Source of the DNA: Bacteroidota bacterium
Lineage (GTDB): Bacteria > Bacteroidota > Bacteroidia > B-17B0 > Aurantibacillaceae
Length of the DNA: 6,082 nt
Direction: 5' to 3'
Assembly (NCBI GenBank): GCA_947474485.1
Contig: CANJJP010000114.1
Coordinates: forward strand, 1-6,082
The notes beneath the pieces were generated by a model, which had not been told where the DNA came from, made no database searches, and was given only the letters and a program-made list of their open reading frames with translations. Position numbers and translations under genes: made by a program. Below, in pieces: positions 5,102 to 6,082 of the stretch (positions within the stretch are counted from its first letter, which is position 1; the number at the start of each line of letters is the position of its first letter).

Positions 5102-5974
5102 TTGTCAATAAAATCAACTATAAAATCCCTATTACTTGCCACATTTCCAAATGTTGTTAAGAATAGAATTTTTAAAGAACAAGCTAAATTTAGTTGGTAC
5201 ACTTTAAACCAAATAAACAATGAACCTGAAGTGCTTGTATTGGAGGAAATTCTAGCCAAACATGTTGATGCTGTTTTTCTTGATGTTGGTTGTAATAAAG
5301 GAGAATACACCTATGCTGCTTCAAAATTCCTTCAGCCCTTTAATATTTTTAGTTTTGAGCCTAATCCTAAACTGAATTATGTTCTTTCAAAAATATTTAG
5401 TGATGTAAACGTGTTGCCATATGCATTAAGCAACGAGGAAATAAAAGCTAAATTTAAAGTACCTTCCTTAAACGGGTATGAGGATGACTCATTGGGTTCA
5501 TTAGATACTGAAAACAAAGAAACCAACGAAACATCTGCCGATATTTTTGAAGTGCAATGCAAACGTTTAGATGATGTAGCAACTTCCTATAAAATAAACC
5601 GAATTGACTTCATTAAAATTGATGTAGAAGGATTTGAATTAAGTGTTTTAGATGGTGCGCAACATACTATTGAGGAACATTCTCCGTTATTGCTTATAGA
5701 AATCGAAAAAAAGAATCATAAAGAGCATTCAGTTTTGGAAATAATTAATTCTATCAATACTAAACACCAAAATAAATACAAGGTGTTTTATTTCGATATA
5801 TCGACTTATAAAGTCAGAGAAGTTAGCTCCGAACCCTCTCAAAACCAAGCAGATTGGGGCACAAGGAAATATGTAAATAATTTTCTTTTTATTCCAATAA
5901 AAAATGTAATTTTAAGTGAAATTGAAGAGTTAAACACTAAATTAGATAGAATCTTTGCAAGCAAAAAAAATTAA
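5102..5974 (+). CDS. FkbM-family SAM-dependent methyltransferase (TTG start)
   Basis: This 290-residue cytoplasmic enzyme belongs to the FkbM (Methyltransf_21) family, which O-methylates sugars or small molecules, often in surface-polysaccharide loci. SAM-binding motif I is VFLDVGCNKGEYTYA (58-72). The acidic ribose-binding loop is FSFEPNP (83-89). Later motifs are RLDDV (155-159), IDFIKIDVEGFELSVLDGA (168-186) and LLLIEIE (196-202). The C-terminus ends in a charged helix. The frame contains no ATG at all, so the start must be non-standard. TTG at 5102 is best: an in-frame stop lies at 5087-5089, and the N-terminus KSTIKSLLLATFPNVVKNR looks natural for the family. It begins 17 bases after the transposase stop and overlaps the next gene by about 20 bases, suggesting an operon with the glycosyltransferase. 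The substrate is unknown. Confidence 0.85.
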   Translation: MSIKSTIKSLLLATFPNVVKNRIFKEQAKFSWYTLNQINNEPEVLVLEEILAKHVDAVFLDVGCNKGEYTYAASKFLQPFNIFSFEPNPKLNYVLSKIFSDVNVLPYALSNEEIKAKFKVPSLNGYEDDSLGSLDTENKETNETSADIFEVQCKRLDDVATSYKINRIDFIKIDVEGFELSVLDGAQHTIEEHSPLLLIEIEKKNHKEHSVLEIINSINTKHQNKYKVFYFDISTYKVREVSSEPSQNQADWGTRKYVNNFLFIPIKNVILSEIEELNTKLDRIFASKKN

Positions 5975-6082
5975 AAAAGCTGCTGTATACTTTTCTGCTG
6001 GTATTGGAGACGCAATGCTGTTAACGCCATTGGTTAAAGAATTAAAAGCAAATGGTTACCACGTTACAGGAATTTTCACTTC
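5955..6082 (+). CDS. Glycosyltransferase family 9 (heptosyltransferase-like), N-terminal fragment
   Basis: The frame is open to the window end and encodes KKAAVYFSAGIGDAMLLTPL followed by VKELKANGYHVTGIF. The GIGDAMLLTPLVKELK stretch is the N-terminal nucleotide-sugar transferase signature of GT9/heptosyltransferase-like enzymes, which extend LPS core or other surface glycans. No ATG precedes the conserved strand. The nearest plausible start is TTG 5955, giving MQAKKIKKAAVYF and a 20-base overlap with the methyltransferase; an in-frame TAG at 5943 bounds it. About 42 codons are visible and the rest lies beyond 6082. Translational coupling to the methyltransferase is likely. The exact start is uncertain. 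Confidence 0.75.
   Translation, partial: MQAKKIKKAAVYFSAGIGDAMLLTPLVKELKANGYHVTGIFT

Overview
The window looks like a chromosomal segment of an AT-rich Bacteroidota. The protein families fit this: a seryl-tRNA synthetase ending in PYAGFDMIS, a membrane-anchored SpoIIE phosphatase with GDFYW and ADSTGHGVPGAM motifs, and tandem DUF1016 genes. No gene start has a convincing Shine-Dalgarno sequence, and two genes appear to start at TTG, which also fits. Every gene seen is on the + strand. The genus cannot be read from the sequence.

Layout. (1) Positions 2-241 hold the 3' end of serS. (2) Positions 255-2048 hold two tightly packed DUF1016/YhcG genes. The first has a complete PD-(D/E)XK nuclease core. 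The second keeps the N-terminal domain and the C-terminal tail but has lost the catalytic core by a clean in-frame internal deletion. Both genes carry near-perfect palindromes centred on CAGTG, at the same place in the protein (just before the LSW[ST]H motif); the first gene has two and the second has one. (3) Positions 2041-4302 encode an exported, coiled-coil, single-TM SpoIIE/PP2C-type phosphatase. Its signal-peptide codons contain a terminator-like hairpin that could end transcription of the DUF1016 pair. (4) Positions 4303-4646 are non-coding and repeat-rich. They hold a CTGAGCTTG-type repeat (also present inside the phosphatase gene) and four hairpins with GCTAAAGC cores arranged as a mirrored nest. 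(5) Positions 4647-5084 encode a small HUH/Y1 transposase of the IS200-like or REP-associated (RAYT) type, directly after those hairpins. (6) Positions 5102-5974 encode an FkbM-family methyltransferase. It overlaps the start of a family-9 glycosyltransferase (heptosyltransferase-like) gene that runs off the window, probably the beginning of a surface-glycan cluster.

How it fits together. serS and the glycan genes are ordinary chromosomal genes. The middle is accessory in character: a possible nuclease/defence pair, a signalling phosphatase, and a transposase with its likely palindromic substrates. The two signals most worth attention are the CAGTG palindromes embedded in frame in both DUF1016 genes (paired with a core-deleted paralogue) and the mirrored REP-like array next to the Y1 transposase. 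Functions are inferred from recognised motifs; no searches were run.
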